DNA of 64,000 bases from Lachnospiraceae bacterium (lineage in GTDB: Bacteria > Bacillota > Clostridia > Lachnospirales > Lachnospiraceae). The notes under the pieces are model-generated. The model was given only the letters and a program-made list of their open reading frames with translations. It was not told the origin of the DNA and ran no database searches. The DNA is taken from NCBI GenBank assembly GCA_021199655.1, contig JAJQHQ010000095.1:79591-143590 (forward strand), given 5' to 3'. Below are positions 48,189-57,993 of this stretch, in pieces (within the stretch, counting starts at the first letter, position 1; each line of letters begins with the position of its first letter). The position numbers and the translations under genes are program-made.

Positions 48189-49382
48189 ATGCGGATTGAT
48201 AAAAGAAATACCATCGGCAGCGGCAGACGCAGCAACAGAGCGGAGACATATGGCAGCAGCCGGTATGAAGACAAAAACAGAAAAGCCCGCGAAAGCAGGA
48301 GAAGCGGCAGCGCCGGATCCGGCACAGGAAGAAACAGTGTCTCCGGAAACCGCCGCCGCAGGCGCAGAAGACGCAGCAGTCAGAAAACGATGCTGCTTTT
48401 TTGCGTTGCATTCGCGGTGCTTGTCTGTATTGTGTTTCTTGGTGTAAGGATCCTGGGTGGGTCGGGCAGCGGGAATTCGGCATCGGATTCCGGATCAGGC
48501 CTTTTTTCCTGGCTGAATCTGAGCGGGAATAAGACAGATGCCGCACCGGACGTATCTGTCGATCTGGATTCGCTTTACAGCCCTCATGCGGTGCTGATTG
48601 ATAAAAATACCGGTACGGTTCTGGGCGCAAAAAACAGTGACGAGGTGATCTATCCGGCATCCATGACAAAAATTTTATCTGTCTGGATTGCGATTGAGAA
48701 TATTAATAATCTGGATGCCTCTGTGACGATGGATACGGAATTCTATGACGCTTTGTATGCGGAAGGAGCCTCGCAGGCCGGGTTTGAGCCGGGTGAAACG
48801 ACAGTGATACGTGAACTGCTGTATGGAGCGCTGTTGCCGTCCGGGGCAGAGTGCTGTATGCAGCTGGCAATAGAAGCTGCCGGTTCTGAGGAAGCACTTG
48901 TGGAACTGATGAATCAAAAGGTGGAAGATCTGGGGCTGACGCAGAGCCATTTTACGAATTGTACGGGACTTCATGACGACGATCAGTATACGACTGTTTA
49001 TGAGATGGCACTGATTCTGCAGGCGGCTCTGGAAAACAGCACATTCCGTACTGTTTTCACCACGCACTACCATGTAATGTCCGCGACAGACGTCCATCCG
49101 GACGGGTTTACTGTGTGGAGCACTTTTTTTAAAAACGTAGCGGATGAGATCGTGACGGGCGGAGAAATTATCGGCGCGAAGACCGGATATACGGAAGAGG
49201 CCGGGCTTTGTCTTGCCACTCTGGCCGAGGTGGGAGACCGGGAATATATTCTTGTGACGGCCGGATGGTCCTCAGAAGACGTCGGTTCTTACCATATAAA
49301 AGATGCGTTTTCCGGATATGATCTGCTGGGCGAAGCTTTAGGGTATACGGAGGAAGAGGCTCTGGAAGGTTCAGATGAGTAA
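48189..49382 (+). CDS. D-alanyl-D-alanine carboxypeptidase family protein
   Basis: 397 aa, S11/DacA family, trimming peptidoglycan stem peptides. A long basic cytoplasmic N-terminus (RRRRRRRRSSQK) precedes one membrane helix (MLLFCVAFAVLVCIVFLGVR); the catalytic domain is outside. Active-site SxxK is SMTK (Ser158, Lys161) and KTG is at 331 (AKTGYTEEAG). The SxN motif is SGA (LPSGAECCMQ) instead of SGN, so the third catalytic residue is unusual. The ATG lacks a strong ribosome site; the start is the best available. Confidence 0.85.
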   Translation: MRIDKRNTIGSGRRSNRAETYGSSRYEDKNRKARESRRSGSAGSGTGRNSVSGNRRRRRRRRSSQKTMLLFCVAFAVLVCIVFLGVRILGGSGSGNSASDSGSGLFSWLNLSGNKTDAAPDVSVDLDSLYSPHAVLIDKNTGTVLGAKNSDEVIYPASMTKILSVWIAIENINNLDASVTMDTEFYDALYAEGASQAGFEPGETTVIRELLYGALLPSGAECCMQLAIEAAGSEEALVELMNQKVEDLGLTQSHFTNCTGLHDDDQYTTVYEMALILQAALENSTFRTVFTTHYHVMSATDVHPDGFTVWSTFFKNVADEIVTGGEIIGAKTGYTEEAGLCLATLAEVGDREYILVTAGWSSEDVGSYHIKDAFSGYDLLGEALGYTEEEALEGSDE

Positions 49383-49469
49383 ACATATGGAAATATATCA
49401 GGCTGGGGTTTTCCACTGCAGCAATGACGCCTGAAAAATGTGCAGAAAGATAATATCAGGATAAAAGAA

Positions 49470-49503
49470 GCCGGCAGGTCACAGTTTGACCTGCCGGCCT
49501 TTT
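49470..49503. terminator. Terminator between convergent genes
   Basis: A perfect 12-bp stem (GCCGGCAGGTCA) with a 5-nt loop and CTTTTC. It overlaps the end of the hisJ-type gene on the other strand and probably works in both directions. Confidence 0.8.
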
Positions 49504-50300
49504 CTCTGTTCAAAAACTGTATAATATCGAAACCCGAGAGATTTCAGCATTGCAGCGGCTCTGCCAAAATCATAAGCCAGGTGCTCCGGTTTATGCGCGT
49601 CAGAACCGATGGTGATCAGTTCACCACCTAATTCTCTGTAGCGCCGGAAGATATCGGTACAGGGATTCGGTTCACCAAGTCCGTATTTGTAGCCGCCTGT
49701 GTTTAGTTCCAGACACTTGCCGTGATCAATCAGATGGTGCAGGATCGGGTCGATGTAATCGGAATAAGCCTGATATGTATAATTTTGATTCCGATGCGGA
49801 CCGTAGCGGACGATATAGTCCATATGGCCAAGGGTATCGTAATCCTTCGGATCAAACTTCCGCAGGCATTCGTATTCTGTCCGAAAATATTCTTCATATC
49901 CCTCCCGCTCGCTTTTGTCGGAAAAATATTCCGGAAAATACGGATCCATACCATCCACAAAGTGCTGAGAGAGTATAATAAAATCAAACGGATAATTATG
50001 ATTTAAGGAAGAAAGATCGCCTGACAGATGAGGAAGCATGCCGAATTCCATGCCGTTTCCGATCCGTATTTTTCCGGCGTATTGGGTACGCAGAGCCGCA
50101 GCTTTTGTAAAATACGCTTCAAAATCCAGAAAGGTAAAATCAGACCCCAGAGGATCCGGCGGAGCGTCAATGTCAAGGTGTTCGGTAAAACACATGCCCT
50201 GAAGCCCGAGCGTCTCGGCCCGGCGTACCATTTCCTCCATGGGGGTCTCGCTGTCGGCGGAAAATTCGGAGTGAAGATGACAATCATATATTATGCTCAT
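49479..50300 (-). CDS. Histidinol-phosphatase, PHP (HisJ) family
   Basis: 273-aa PHP-domain phosphatase. Metal ligands in YDCHLHSEFSAD, CFTEHLDID, GNGMEFG, LSQHFVDGMD, LGHMDYIVRYG and GSDAHKPEHL follow the family order. It converts histidinol phosphate to histidinol in histidine synthesis. No other his genes are in the window. Some PHP proteins of this size act on other phosphates, so the substrate is inferred from overall similarity. Confidence 0.85.
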   Translation of the reverse strand: MSIIYDCHLHSEFSADSETPMEEMVRRAETLGLQGMCFTEHLDIDAPPDPLGSDFTFLDFEAYFTKAAALRTQYAGKIRIGNGMEFGMLPHLSGDLSSLNHNYPFDFIILSQHFVDGMDPYFPEYFSDKSEREGYEEYFRTEYECLRKFDPKDYDTLGHMDYIVRYGPHRNQNYTYQAYSDYIDPILHHLIDHGKCLELNTGGYKYGLGEPNPCTDIFRRYRELGGELITIGSDAHKPEHLAYDFGRAAAMLKSLGFRYYTVFEQRKGRQVKL

Positions 50301-50409
50301 TTATTAAAAATCCTTTCGCCGCAAGTTTGCAAAGCACTCTGATTAGAATTATCATAGCGAAAAACAGAAAAAAAGTCTATAAAAATTTTATCAGAACGCA
50401 TATTAGCTC

Positions 50410-50438
50410 TTGAAATTCTGGGAAAAATTAGGTAGAAT
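50410..50438 (+). promoter_or_regulatory. Promoter of gap
   Basis: TTGAAA and TAGAAT with a 17-nt spacer, about 85 nt before the gap start. Confidence 0.7.
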
Positions 50439-50522
50439 AGCAAAAGGTTGGGGATTTTTTAACGAAGGATGATTTCCCCGGCACTTACCTATTAAAAATC
50501 ACATATAGGAGGAATTATTATC

Positions 50523-51536
50523 ATGGCAGTAAAAGTTGCGATCAATGGATTTGGACGTATCGGCCGTCTGGCATTCAGACAGATGTTCCAGGCAGAGGGC
50601 TACGATGTAGTAGCGATCAACGATCTGACCAGCCCGAAGATGCTGGCTCACCTTCTGAAGTATGATTCTTCTCAGGGTAAATATGAGAAGGCTGACACCG
50701 TTTCTTATACGGATGACGCAATCGTAGTAGATGGTCACACCATCACGATCTACAAAGAGGCAGACGCTTCCAAGCTTCCGTGGGGCGAGCTTGGTGTAGA
50801 TGTTGTTCTTGAGTGCACCGGTTTCTACACCTCCAAGGAGAAATCCATGGCTCATATCAAAGCTGGCGCTAAGAAGGTTGTTATCTCCGCACCGGCTGGA
50901 AATGATCTTCCGACCATCGTTTACAATGTAAACCACACCACACTGACCAAGGAAGATACCGTTATTTCCGCAGCTTCCTGCACGACCAACTGCCTTGCAC
51001 CGATGGCTAAGGCTCTGAACGACTATATGCCGATCGAGTCCGGTATTATGTGCACGATCCATGCTTACACCGGCGATCAGATGATCCTTGACGGCCCGCA
51101 GAGAAAAGGCGATCTGAGAAGATCCCGCGCAGGCGCTGTTAACATCGTTCCGAACTCCACCGGCGCTGCAAAGGCTATCGGCCTTGTTATTCCGGAACTG
51201 AACGGCAAGCTGATCGGCGCTGCACAGCGTGTACCGACCCCGACAGGTTCTACCACCATCCTGAACGCAGTTGTTAAGGGTGAGGCTACTGTAGAGGGTA
51301 TCAACGCAGAGATGAAGGCTCAGGCTACCGAGTCCTTCGGTTACAACACCGATGAGATCGTTTCTTCTGATATCGTTGGCATGAGATATGGTTCTCTGTT
51401 CGATGCTACTCAGACTATGGTTGTTAACCTTGGTAATGGCACTTCTCAGGTACAGGTTGTTTCCTGGTATGACAATGAGAACTCCTATGTAAGCCAGATG
51501 GTTCACACCATCAAGTATTTCGCTGAGCTTGGCTGA
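50523..51536 (+). CDS. gap: Glyceraldehyde-3-phosphate dehydrogenase, type I
   Basis: 337-aa NAD-dependent glycolytic enzyme. The N-terminal NAD fold is [17 protein letters not shown], the catalytic cysteine lies in [17 protein letters not shown], the catalytic His in [11 protein letters not shown], and the phosphate-binding [17 protein letters not shown] is present. The start follows AGGAGGAATTATT. It is first in the gap-pgk-tpiA run and has its own promoter and terminator. Codon use is strongly biased, as expected for a highly expressed gene. Confidence 0.98.
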   Translation: MAVKVAINGFGRIGRLAFRQMFQAEGYDVVAINDLTSPKMLAHLLKYDSSQGKYEKADTVSYTDDAIVVDGHTITIYKEADASKLPWGELGVDVVLECTGFYTSKEKSMAHIKAGAKKVVISAPAGNDLPTIVYNVNHTTLTKEDTVISAASCTTNCLAPMAKALNDYMPIESGIMCTIHAYTGDQMILDGPQRKGDLRRSRAGAVNIVPNSTGAAKAIGLVIPELNGKLIGAAQRVPTPTGSTTILNAVVKGEATVEGINAEMKAQATESFGYNTDEIVSSDIVGMRYGSLFDATQTMVVNLGNGTSQVQVVSWYDNENSYVSQMVHTIKYFAELG

Positions 51537-51623
51537 TATCAGGTACAGCATAATACAGAGTTTTACCGATATGCGGTTCTGCACGCAGTGCGGATCCGCC
51601 CGGTTACGGAAAAAGACCCAGAA

Positions 51624-51657
51624 GAGGTCCGGTCTGAAAGGACCGGACCTCATTTTA
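51624..51657 (+). terminator. Terminator after gap
   Basis: An 11-bp stem GAGGTCCGGTC/GACCGGACCTC, loop TGAAAG, then ATTTTAT. Between here and pgk lie two further GC-rich inverted repeats (around 51660-51745, for example GCGGCTAAAGCCGC) but no gene. Confidence 0.85.
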
Positions 51658-51815
51658 TATGCGCAGGGCCGGGCAAGGTGTTTTGCGGCTAAAGCCGCAC
51701 CCGGCCCGCGCGGACGAGTAGAGGACAAATCTCCCTACTCGATTTAAACGGTTCTGTATAACAGGGTAAATATCCTGCCATTTGGACCAGTAAAATAAAT
51801 CAGGAGGAAAATCCA

Positions 51816-53039
51816 ATGCTGAACAAAAAATCTGTTGATGATTTCAACGCAAACGGCAGAAGAGTTCTGGTTCGCTGCGACTTCAATGTACCGCTCAAAA
51901 ACGGTGAGATCACGGATGAGACCCGTATCGTAGCGGCTCTGCCGACGATTAAGAAGCTGATCGCGGATGGCGGCAAGGTAATCCTTTGCTCCCATCTTGG
52001 CAAAGTAAAGAATGGCCCGAACGAGGGCGAGTCCCTTGCACCGGTAGCCAAAAGACTGAGTGAAAAGCTTGGCAAGGAAGTGAATTTCGTATCCGATTAC
52101 AATGTGACCGGTGAGGCAGCTACCGCAGCGGTAGAGGCGATGCAGCCGGGCGATGTCGTACTTCTGCAGAATACCCGTTTCCGCGGCGCAGAGGAGACCA
52201 AGAATGGTGAGGCATTCAGCAAAGAGCTGGCAGACCTCTGCGATGATTATGTATGCGACGCATTCGGTTCTTCTCACAGAGCACATGCTTCTGTAGCGGG
52301 CGTTACCGATGTGGTTCGTGCAAAGGGCGGCAACTGCGCGGTTGGTTATCTGATGGAGAAAGAGATCAACTTCCTTGGCAATGCCGTAGAGAATCCTGTA
52401 AGACCGTTTGTAGCGATCCTTGGCGGCGCGAAGGTTGCGGACAAGCTGAACGTGATCTCCAACCTGCTTGAGAAGTGCGATACGCTGATCATCGGCGGCG
52501 GTATGGCTTATACGTTCCTGAAAGCGCAGGGTTATGAGATTGGTACCTCTCTTTGCGACGATACCAAGCTTGACTACTGCAAGGAAATGATGGCAAAGGC
52601 TGAATCACTTGGCAAGAAGCTGCTCCTGCCGATCGATACCGTAGTGACCAGTGAGTTCCCGAACCCGATCGACGCAGAGATTGAGACGGCAGTATATGAT
52701 TCTACCGCAATTCCGGCTGACAAGATGGGTATGGATATCGGACCGAAGACCCAGGCTCTCTACGCGGAGGCTGTAAAGACCGCTAAGACCGTTGTCTGGA
52801 ACGGACCGATGGGCGTATTTGAGAACCCGACTCTTGCAAAGGGTACCATCGCTGTAGCGAAAGCTCTGGCAGAGACCGACGCGACTACCATTATCGGCGG
52901 CGGTGACTCTGCGGCAGCTGTAAATCAGCTTGGCTTTGGCGACAAGATGTCCCACATCTCCACCGGCGGCGGCGCTTCTCTTGAATTCCTTGAGGGCAAA
53001 GACCTTCCGGGCGTGGTAGCAGCGGACGACAAGGAATGA
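51816..53039 (+). CDS. pgk: Phosphoglycerate kinase
   Basis: 407-aa glycolytic kinase making ATP from 1,3-bisphosphoglycerate. Substrate-binding [19 protein letters not shown] and [15 protein letters not shown] are present. The hinge and nucleotide-site motifs are [26 protein letters not shown] and the C-terminal [13 protein letters not shown]...[13 protein letters not shown]. The start follows AGGAGGAAAATCC. Sequence 53040-53225 before tpiA forms hairpins (CGACCGCA/TGCGGTCG with an inner GGCTGC/GCAGCC). Confidence 0.98.
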   Translation: MLNKKSVDDFNANGRRVLVRCDFNVPLKNGEITDETRIVAALPTIKKLIADGGKVILCSHLGKVKNGPNEGESLAPVAKRLSEKLGKEVNFVSDYNVTGEAATAAVEAMQPGDVVLLQNTRFRGAEETKNGEAFSKELADLCDDYVCDAFGSSHRAHASVAGVTDVVRAKGGNCAVGYLMEKEINFLGNAVENPVRPFVAILGGAKVADKLNVISNLLEKCDTLIIGGGMAYTFLKAQGYEIGTSLCDDTKLDYCKEMMAKAESLGKKLLLPIDTVVTSEFPNPIDAEIETAVYDSTAIPADKMGMDIGPKTQALYAEAVKTAKTVVWNGPMGVFENPTLAKGTIAVAKALAETDATTIIGGGDSAAAVNQLGFGDKMSHISTGGGASLEFLEGKDLPGVVAADDKE

Positions 53040-53124
53040 CACGAAAGAAATGATCCGTGCACGAGATGAAGCGACGCAGCATCGGAATCGAGGGACGGAT
53101 CATTGCGATATAATTCGATGCACA

Positions 53125-53192
53125 CGACCGCATATGGAATGGCTGCTACGCAGCCTTGCGGTCGGCGCAAAGGAAACGACTAAAGTCGCTTC
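53125..53192. repeat. Intergenic inverted repeats between pgk and tpiA
   Basis: CGACCGCA...TGCGGTCG encloses GGCTGC-TAC-GCAGCC, followed by an imperfect GGAAACGAC/GTCGCTTCC hairpin. They could stabilise mRNA ends or belong to a REP-like family. Confidence 0.55.
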
Positions 53193-53225
53193 CTAATTAT
53201 ATAATAGAACAGGAGAACAATCATC

Positions 53226-53975
53226 ATGGCAAGAAAGAAAATTATCGCTGGCAACTGGAAGATGAATATGACTCCGAGCGAGGCTGTTAAGCTTGTTGAG
53301 ACTTTAAAGCCGCTCGTAGTAAACGATGACGTAGACGTTGTATTCTGTGTTCCGGCGATCGATATCATCCCGGTAGTGGAAGCTGCAAAGGGTTCCAATA
53401 TCCAGATTGGCGCTGAAAACATGTACTTTGAGGAGAAGGGTGCTTATACAGGCGAGATTTCCCCGAACATGCTGACAGATGCCGGCGTGAAGTATGTAGT
53501 GCTTGGTCACTCCGAGAGAAGAGAGTATTTCGCTGAGACCAGCGAGACAGTAAATAAGAAGATGCTGAAGGCATTTGAGCATGGTCTTACCCCGATCATG
53601 TGCTGCGGCGAGTCTCTGGAGCAGAGAGAGCAGGGCATCACGATGGACTGGATTCGTCAGCAGGTAAAGGTAGGCTTCCTGAACGTGACCGCAGATCAGG
53701 CAAAGACAGCTGTCATCGCTTATGAGCCGATCTGGGCGATCGGTACCGGCAAGACTGCTACGACTGAGCAGGCACAGGAAGTTTGCGCAGAGATCCGTAA
53801 GTGCATCGCTGAGATTTATGATGATGCTACAGCAGCAGAGATCCGTATCCAGTACGGCGGCTCTGTAAACGCGAAGACGGCTCCGGATCTGTTTGCTCAG
53901 GCTGACATCGACGGCGGTCTGGTAGGCGGCGCGTCTCTGAAGGAAGAATTCGGGAAGATTGTCAACTATAAATAA
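53226..53975 (+). CDS. tpiA: Triosephosphate isomerase
   Basis: 249-aa TIM barrel interconverting DHAP and G3P. Catalytic Lys in [10 protein letters not shown], His in [11 protein letters not shown], Glu in [18 protein letters not shown], phosphate loop [15 protein letters not shown] and [10 protein letters not shown]. The start follows AACAGGAGAAC. A strong terminator follows. Confidence 0.98.
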   Translation: MARKKIIAGNWKMNMTPSEAVKLVETLKPLVVNDDVDVVFCVPAIDIIPVVEAAKGSNIQIGAENMYFEEKGAYTGEISPNMLTDAGVKYVVLGHSERREYFAETSETVNKKMLKAFEHGLTPIMCCGESLEQREQGITMDWIRQQVKVGFLNVTADQAKTAVIAYEPIWAIGTGKTATTEQAQEVCAEIRKCIAEIYDDATAAEIRIQYGGSVNAKTAPDLFAQADIDGGLVGGASLKEEFGKIVNYK

Positions 53976-54012
53976 ATTCCAGCAGACGGTCTGAATAATG
54001 TAGTGAAATGGA

Positions 54013-54040
54013 CAAGAGCGGTATCTTACCGCTCTTGTTT
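54013..54040 (+). terminator. Terminator after tpiA
   Basis: CAAGAGCGGTA/TACCGCTCTTG, 11 bp with a 3-nt loop, then TTT. Confidence 0.85.
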
Positions 54041-54132
54041 ACTCTAATCGCGGAGATTGTATGACATTTTTGACATCAGCATGCTTTGATTTGACTCCAA
54101 TGCGATATTGAGTGAAAGATAATGGTGTCATT

Positions 54133-54158
54133 CAACTGTGAAGGTACTGAATAATTAC
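54133..54158. repeat. Dispersed intergenic repeat, copy 3
   Basis: CAACTGTGAAGGTACTGAAT then AATTAC; core identical to copy 1 over 15 nt. Confidence 0.6.
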
Positions 54159-54197
54159 GACATAATCTGATTTAGGCAGAGAGGGACGAATTTTCAC

Positions 54198-55580
54198 ATG
54201 GCAGATACAGCAAAACAATCTATGGATGAACAAAAAGCGGAATTATTCGAACGGATGCCGATTCCACGGGCGGTTATGAAAATGGCTGTCCCCACGGTGC
54301 TGAGTTCACTGGTGATGGTCATCTATAACCTCGCGGATACTTATTTTGTGGGAATGCTGAATGACCCCGTCGAAAATGCCGCAGTCACACTGGCAGCACC
54401 GGTGCTTCTGGCATTCAACGCGATCATCAACCTGTTTGGCGTGGGCGGTTCCAGCCTGATGAGCCGGTATCTTGGTAAGAAAGAATACGAGGCGGTGCGA
54501 AAAAGCTCTGCGGCCAGCTTTTACTGCGCACTATTTCTTTCTGTTTTGTTCTCTCTGGCGGCCGGAATCTTTCATGCGCAGCTGCTGGGGATTCTTGGCA
54601 CGACAGAAGATACTGTCGCGGCTACCTGGGAATATCTTCGCTGGACAACGATCTGCGGTGCGGTTCCGGCAATCATGAACGTGGTGCTTGCCAATCTGGT
54701 GCGTTCGGAAGGTGCTTCTTTGCACGCAAGCATCGGCACGATGAGCGGGTGTATTTTGAATATCATCCTTGATCCGATTTTTATCCTGCCATTTGGTTTT
54801 GGTATGGGTGCTGCCGGTGCAGGACTGGCCACATTCCTTTCCAACTGTGTGGCCTGTACTTACTTTTTAATCCTTATATGGATCAGGCGCAAAAAGACCT
54901 GTGTCTGCATCGATCCGCGCAGATTTTCCTTTGACCGGGAAATCCTCGGAGGCATTTGTGCGGTCGGCATTCCTGCCGCGATCCAGAATCTGCTGAACGT
55001 TACCAGTATGACCGTACTGAATAACTTTACTTCTTCGTACGGTTCCAATGCGGTCGCTGCCATGGGTATCACACAGAAGATCAATATGATCCCCATGTAT
55101 ATTTCCATGGGAATTTCGCAGGGCATCATGCCGCTGGTCGGCTATAATTATGCCAGCGGCAACCGGGATCGAATGAAAAAAACAGTGACCTTTACCGCAA
55201 AAATCGGCATTTCTTTTGTCGTCCTGATGACAATTGTTTATTATATCGGAGCGGAAAACCTGATTCGCCTCTTTATGAAAAACGAGGAAGTTATCGCTTA
55301 TGGAAAACATTTTCTCCGGGGCATGTGTCTTGGAATAACGTTTCTTAATGTAGACTTTCTGGCTGTGGGTGTGTTTCAGGCCTGCGGGATGGGTACAAAA
55401 TCGCTTGTTTTTGCTATCTTAAGAAAAGTGGTACTGGAGATTCCCGCTCTTTTCATCCTGAATCATTTCTGGCCGCTGTATGGTCTTGCCTACGCCCAGA
55501 CCTGTGCAGAAGTGATCCTTGCTGTTGCGGCGGTGATTCTGCTGGGGAGAATATTCCGTGGGAACAAAGCTGCATCATAA
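54198..55580 (+). CDS. MATE family efflux transporter
   Basis: 460-aa transporter with twelve membrane helices in two related halves, of the MATE multidrug/toxin extrusion family. Each half begins with a helix like PRAVMKMAVPTVLSSLVMVI and IPAAIQNLLNVTSMTVLNNF; family motifs include VGMLNDP and the MGITQKINMIP segment. It exports cationic compounds using a Na+ or H+ gradient; the substrate is unknown. The start follows GCAGAGAGGG. It is a single gene. Confidence 0.92.
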   Translation: MADTAKQSMDEQKAELFERMPIPRAVMKMAVPTVLSSLVMVIYNLADTYFVGMLNDPVENAAVTLAAPVLLAFNAIINLFGVGGSSLMSRYLGKKEYEAVRKSSAASFYCALFLSVLFSLAAGIFHAQLLGILGTTEDTVAATWEYLRWTTICGAVPAIMNVVLANLVRSEGASLHASIGTMSGCILNIILDPIFILPFGFGMGAAGAGLATFLSNCVACTYFLILIWIRRKKTCVCIDPRRFSFDREILGGICAVGIPAAIQNLLNVTSMTVLNNFTSSYGSNAVAAMGITQKINMIPMYISMGISQGIMPLVGYNYASGNRDRMKKTVTFTAKIGISFVVLMTIVYYIGAENLIRLFMKNEEVIAYGKHFLRGMCLGITFLNVDFLAVGVFQACGMGTKSLVFAILRKVVLEIPALFILNHFWPLYGLAYAQTCAEVILAVAAVILLGRIFRGNKAAS

Positions 55581-55754
55581 GGGGTTAGAACAGTTGCCAG
55601 ATTTAAACGGGAAAATTACAAGAAAAATAAGATTATAAATAAAATATTTATTATTTTCACAAAACAGGCAAAATATCTTACAAATTTCAACACAATACTG
55701 ACATATTTGGGATTTATAGTGGCACCATCAAAAAAAGAAAGGATGGTTTCAGTT

Positions 55755-56477
55755 ATGAAGAAAAAATATTTAGCGGTTGTGTTGGGAATGGCTCTTTCCT
55801 TTACTTCGATGTCCGTATTTGCAGAGGAAGAAACGGATTCGCAGGATGATGTAGTAATTGTAGAAGATATTGACGAAGTAGTGGAATACACCGGTCGTAT
55901 TGAGCTTGTTGACGAGGATGGCAGTCTTGTGATCTCTCTTGGAGAATGGGAAGATGACGATGCAGATGAGACGAGCGGGACACTTTCCTTAACAGGTGAA
56001 CAGACGATAGCAGCTTTTGCGGATGATGTTTCCGCTGTTTCTCTTCTGGAAGATAAGACAATCACGGTAATAGAGGCGGATTTTTCAGAATCGGATGAAG
56101 AAGACGCAGAGACAGCTTCGGAAGATTCAGCAGATGCGGATGCGGTCGAAGAGGATGCAGAAACATCAGATTCAGATACTGCGGATACGGATGTAACAGA
56201 AGCGGAAGATACTGCAGAGGATGAGACGGCTTCTGAGGAAGCTGACAGCGAAGAGACAGAAACAGAAGAACTGGATGTTTCCACGCTGCAGGCAGGTGAT
56301 ATCATCACATATACTCTGAATGAAGACGGGGCGATTGATACGATCACATTGATCGGAACCGTTGCGGAAGAATCAAATGAAGCGTTAGATGAGGAAGGGA
56401 CTTCTGATGATGCTGATGCGGAAGATGCAGAAGCTGAGGATGCAGAGGACGCTGAGGAAGCCGACAGTGAAGCCTGA
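55755..56477 (+). CDS. Secreted acidic repeat protein
   Basis: 240 aa. Signal peptide (MKKKYLAVVLGMALSFTSMS then VFAEEE), a small beta-rich domain split by an Asp/Glu/Ala low-complexity linker of about 75 residues, and an acidic C-terminal tail. The domain pieces TGRIELVDEDGSLVISLGEW and LDVSTLQAGDIITYTLNEDG form one OB-like unit. Function unknown; similar hypothetical proteins are common in Lachnospiraceae. The ATG at 55755 gives the signal peptide; an earlier ATG at 55743 is possible. Confidence 0.7.
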   Translation: MKKKYLAVVLGMALSFTSMSVFAEEETDSQDDVVIVEDIDEVVEYTGRIELVDEDGSLVISLGEWEDDDADETSGTLSLTGEQTIAAFADDVSAVSLLEDKTITVIEADFSESDEEDAETASEDSADADAVEEDAETSDSDTADTDVTEAEDTAEDETASEEADSEETETEELDVSTLQAGDIITYTLNEDGAIDTITLIGTVAEESNEALDEEGTSDDADAEDAEAEDAEDAEEADSEA

Positions 56478-56515
56478 CCTTTGAAATTAAAAAGATTGAG
56501 TAATCATTTTAAGCA

Positions 56516-56544
56516 GGAGGCGGTGTTTATCACCGCCTCCTTTT
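56516..56544. terminator. Bidirectional terminator
   Basis: GGAGGCGGTG/CACCGCCTCC, perfect 10-bp stem, loop TTTAT, then TTTT. It sits between convergent genes. Confidence 0.85.
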
Positions 56545-56562
56545 ACAGTATCGAGGCACATC

Positions 56563-57693
56563 TTACGCCAGGAATTCCAGGCATCCGCCCAGATATTTTG
56601 CGAACGTCTCATCATCCGAGTGAAAAATCTCGTGCTTTGCACCTGAAATACGAACAAAACGAACTTCCCTGTCGGCAGGCTGTCCGGCATCAGAAGAGCC
56701 CGCTCCTTTCGAGGATGATTCGGACTGCTTTCTGACTTTAGCGAGTTTTGTAATGAATTTTTCCTGCTGCTCCTTTGAGACAACGGTTTCCATTGTCGCC
56801 TGTATCAGTAAAACCGGAGCGGCAATCTGCCGCCAGGCATCGTTTATCAGAAACTGATTTAAACGAATCGCTTCGCGCAGCCAGCCATACGAAGCTCCGG
56901 CAGTCTGAAAGAGCGGCTCCTTGTCTATCTTTTCCTTATACCAGGCCCATCTGGCCTGCGATGTGGCGAAGCTGATCTCAAAGGTTTCTTTGCCGTCGTA
57001 CGGATGTTGTCCGATGACGTAGCTCTTTTCCTTACCGAACGCGCACATGATCGAAACGATCAGCTTTGTGAGCGGCCACGGCACATTGCCGGTAGCCGGA
57101 CGGATCATCGGTGAGGAGAGGATGACCTTTTGAAACAGGTGCGGCTCTTTGGCAGCCAGTGCTGCGCCTATGCCGCCTCCCATCGAATGGGCAAAAAGGA
57201 AGAGCGGGAGGTCTTTGCTCCAATGGCTTTTGGCGGAGAGAGCAACAAATTTCAGGTCGTCAACATATCTCTGCCAGCTGTCCGTGTACACGAGGGAAAG
57301 ATCATCTTCCACAAGACGATAGGAGCGACCATGTCCGCAGTGCTCCGGAATGCAGACATGGTACCCTGCTTTCAAAAACTCGTAAATGACTTCAAAGTAT
57401 TTGTCCGCCGTCTCGGTAAAACCGTGGGAGATGAGGATGATACCTTTGACAGTCTGTGCCTCATTCCGGGCGGATGTGCCCTCCCTGCCGCTTCCTTTCT
57501 CATTCCGGGCAGATTTATCCTTCGCAGCGCTTTTGTCCTGGCCCTGTGAAGATGTGCTGCGGCCAGCGGTGTAAAAGGCGCAGTAAATCGTTTGCCCAGG
57601 ATTTCGTGTCAGATAAGTTTCTTCCCTGCGGAGAAGTATGTAAGGAAGAATCTTTTCTTTCATGTATTTTGGATAATTATCTTCTGGTTTCAT
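56563..57693 (-). CDS. Alpha/beta hydrolase (lysophospholipase-like)
   Basis: 376 aa, monoacylglycerol-lipase type. Oxyanion region ILISHGFTETADKY, nucleophile elbow FAHSMGGGIGAALA (Ser), catalytic His in ISGAKHEIFHSDDE. Two Ser/Lys/Glu-rich inserts (about 48-80 and 325-345) depart from the family and look disordered. There is no signal peptide, so it is probably cytoplasmic. The substrate is likely a lysolipid or monoacylglycerol. Confidence 0.85.
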   Translation of the reverse strand: MKPEDNYPKYMKEKILPYILLRREETYLTRNPGQTIYCAFYTAGRSTSSQGQDKSAAKDKSARNEKGSGREGTSARNEAQTVKGIILISHGFTETADKYFEVIYEFLKAGYHVCIPEHCGHGRSYRLVEDDLSLVYTDSWQRYVDDLKFVALSAKSHWSKDLPLFLFAHSMGGGIGAALAAKEPHLFQKVILSSPMIRPATGNVPWPLTKLIVSIMCAFGKEKSYVIGQHPYDGKETFEISFATSQARWAWYKEKIDKEPLFQTAGASYGWLREAIRLNQFLINDAWRQIAAPVLLIQATMETVVSKEQQEKFITKLAKVRKQSESSSKGAGSSDAGQPADREVRFVRISGAKHEIFHSDDETFAKYLGGCLEFLA

Positions 57694-57712
57694 ATCGATT
57701 TAGTTCCTTTTC

Positions 57713-57993
57713 TGTAACTGTGAAGGTATTGCCTGCACAGTTACCCTTTTCTTATTATTACCTTTTATCTTTCAAAACATATCCATACAAAAGACTGTTT
57801 GGCTTCTGCATGTATAAATACGCTAATTGTGTACTTGGTTTCAGAAATATCAGGCGTAACTGTTCAGTATCCTCACTGTTACGAGGGAAAAGCCCATTTA
57901 AAATCGCTTCGCGATGGGGCTTTTCCCAACATACTATATGGTTTTCATACGGCCTTCGCAGCGAGTGCGAAGACCTGTCCTAAACAGTTACAA
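57713..57993. repeat. Cluster of dispersed repeats and a long hairpin
   Basis: This 280-nt spacer has a full repeat copy with 8-bp inverted ends (57713-57743, GTAACTGT...ACAGTTAC) and a second copy in reverse (57856-57882). A 13-bp hairpin follows (GGGAAAAGCCCAT/ATGGGGCTTTTCCC around 57887-57930), then a partial copy (57980-57992). No gene fits. Confidence 0.65.

Noticed and set aside
55616..56347. Ser-rich antisense ORF opposite the secreted acidic protein
   Set aside because: It is the complement of Asp/Glu/Ala codons; the plus-strand frame has a signal peptide and a terminator downstream.
57887..57930. Long hairpin downstream of the symporter gene as a normal terminator
   Set aside because: The stem is strong but no T-run follows on either strand; it is listed with the repeat cluster instead.
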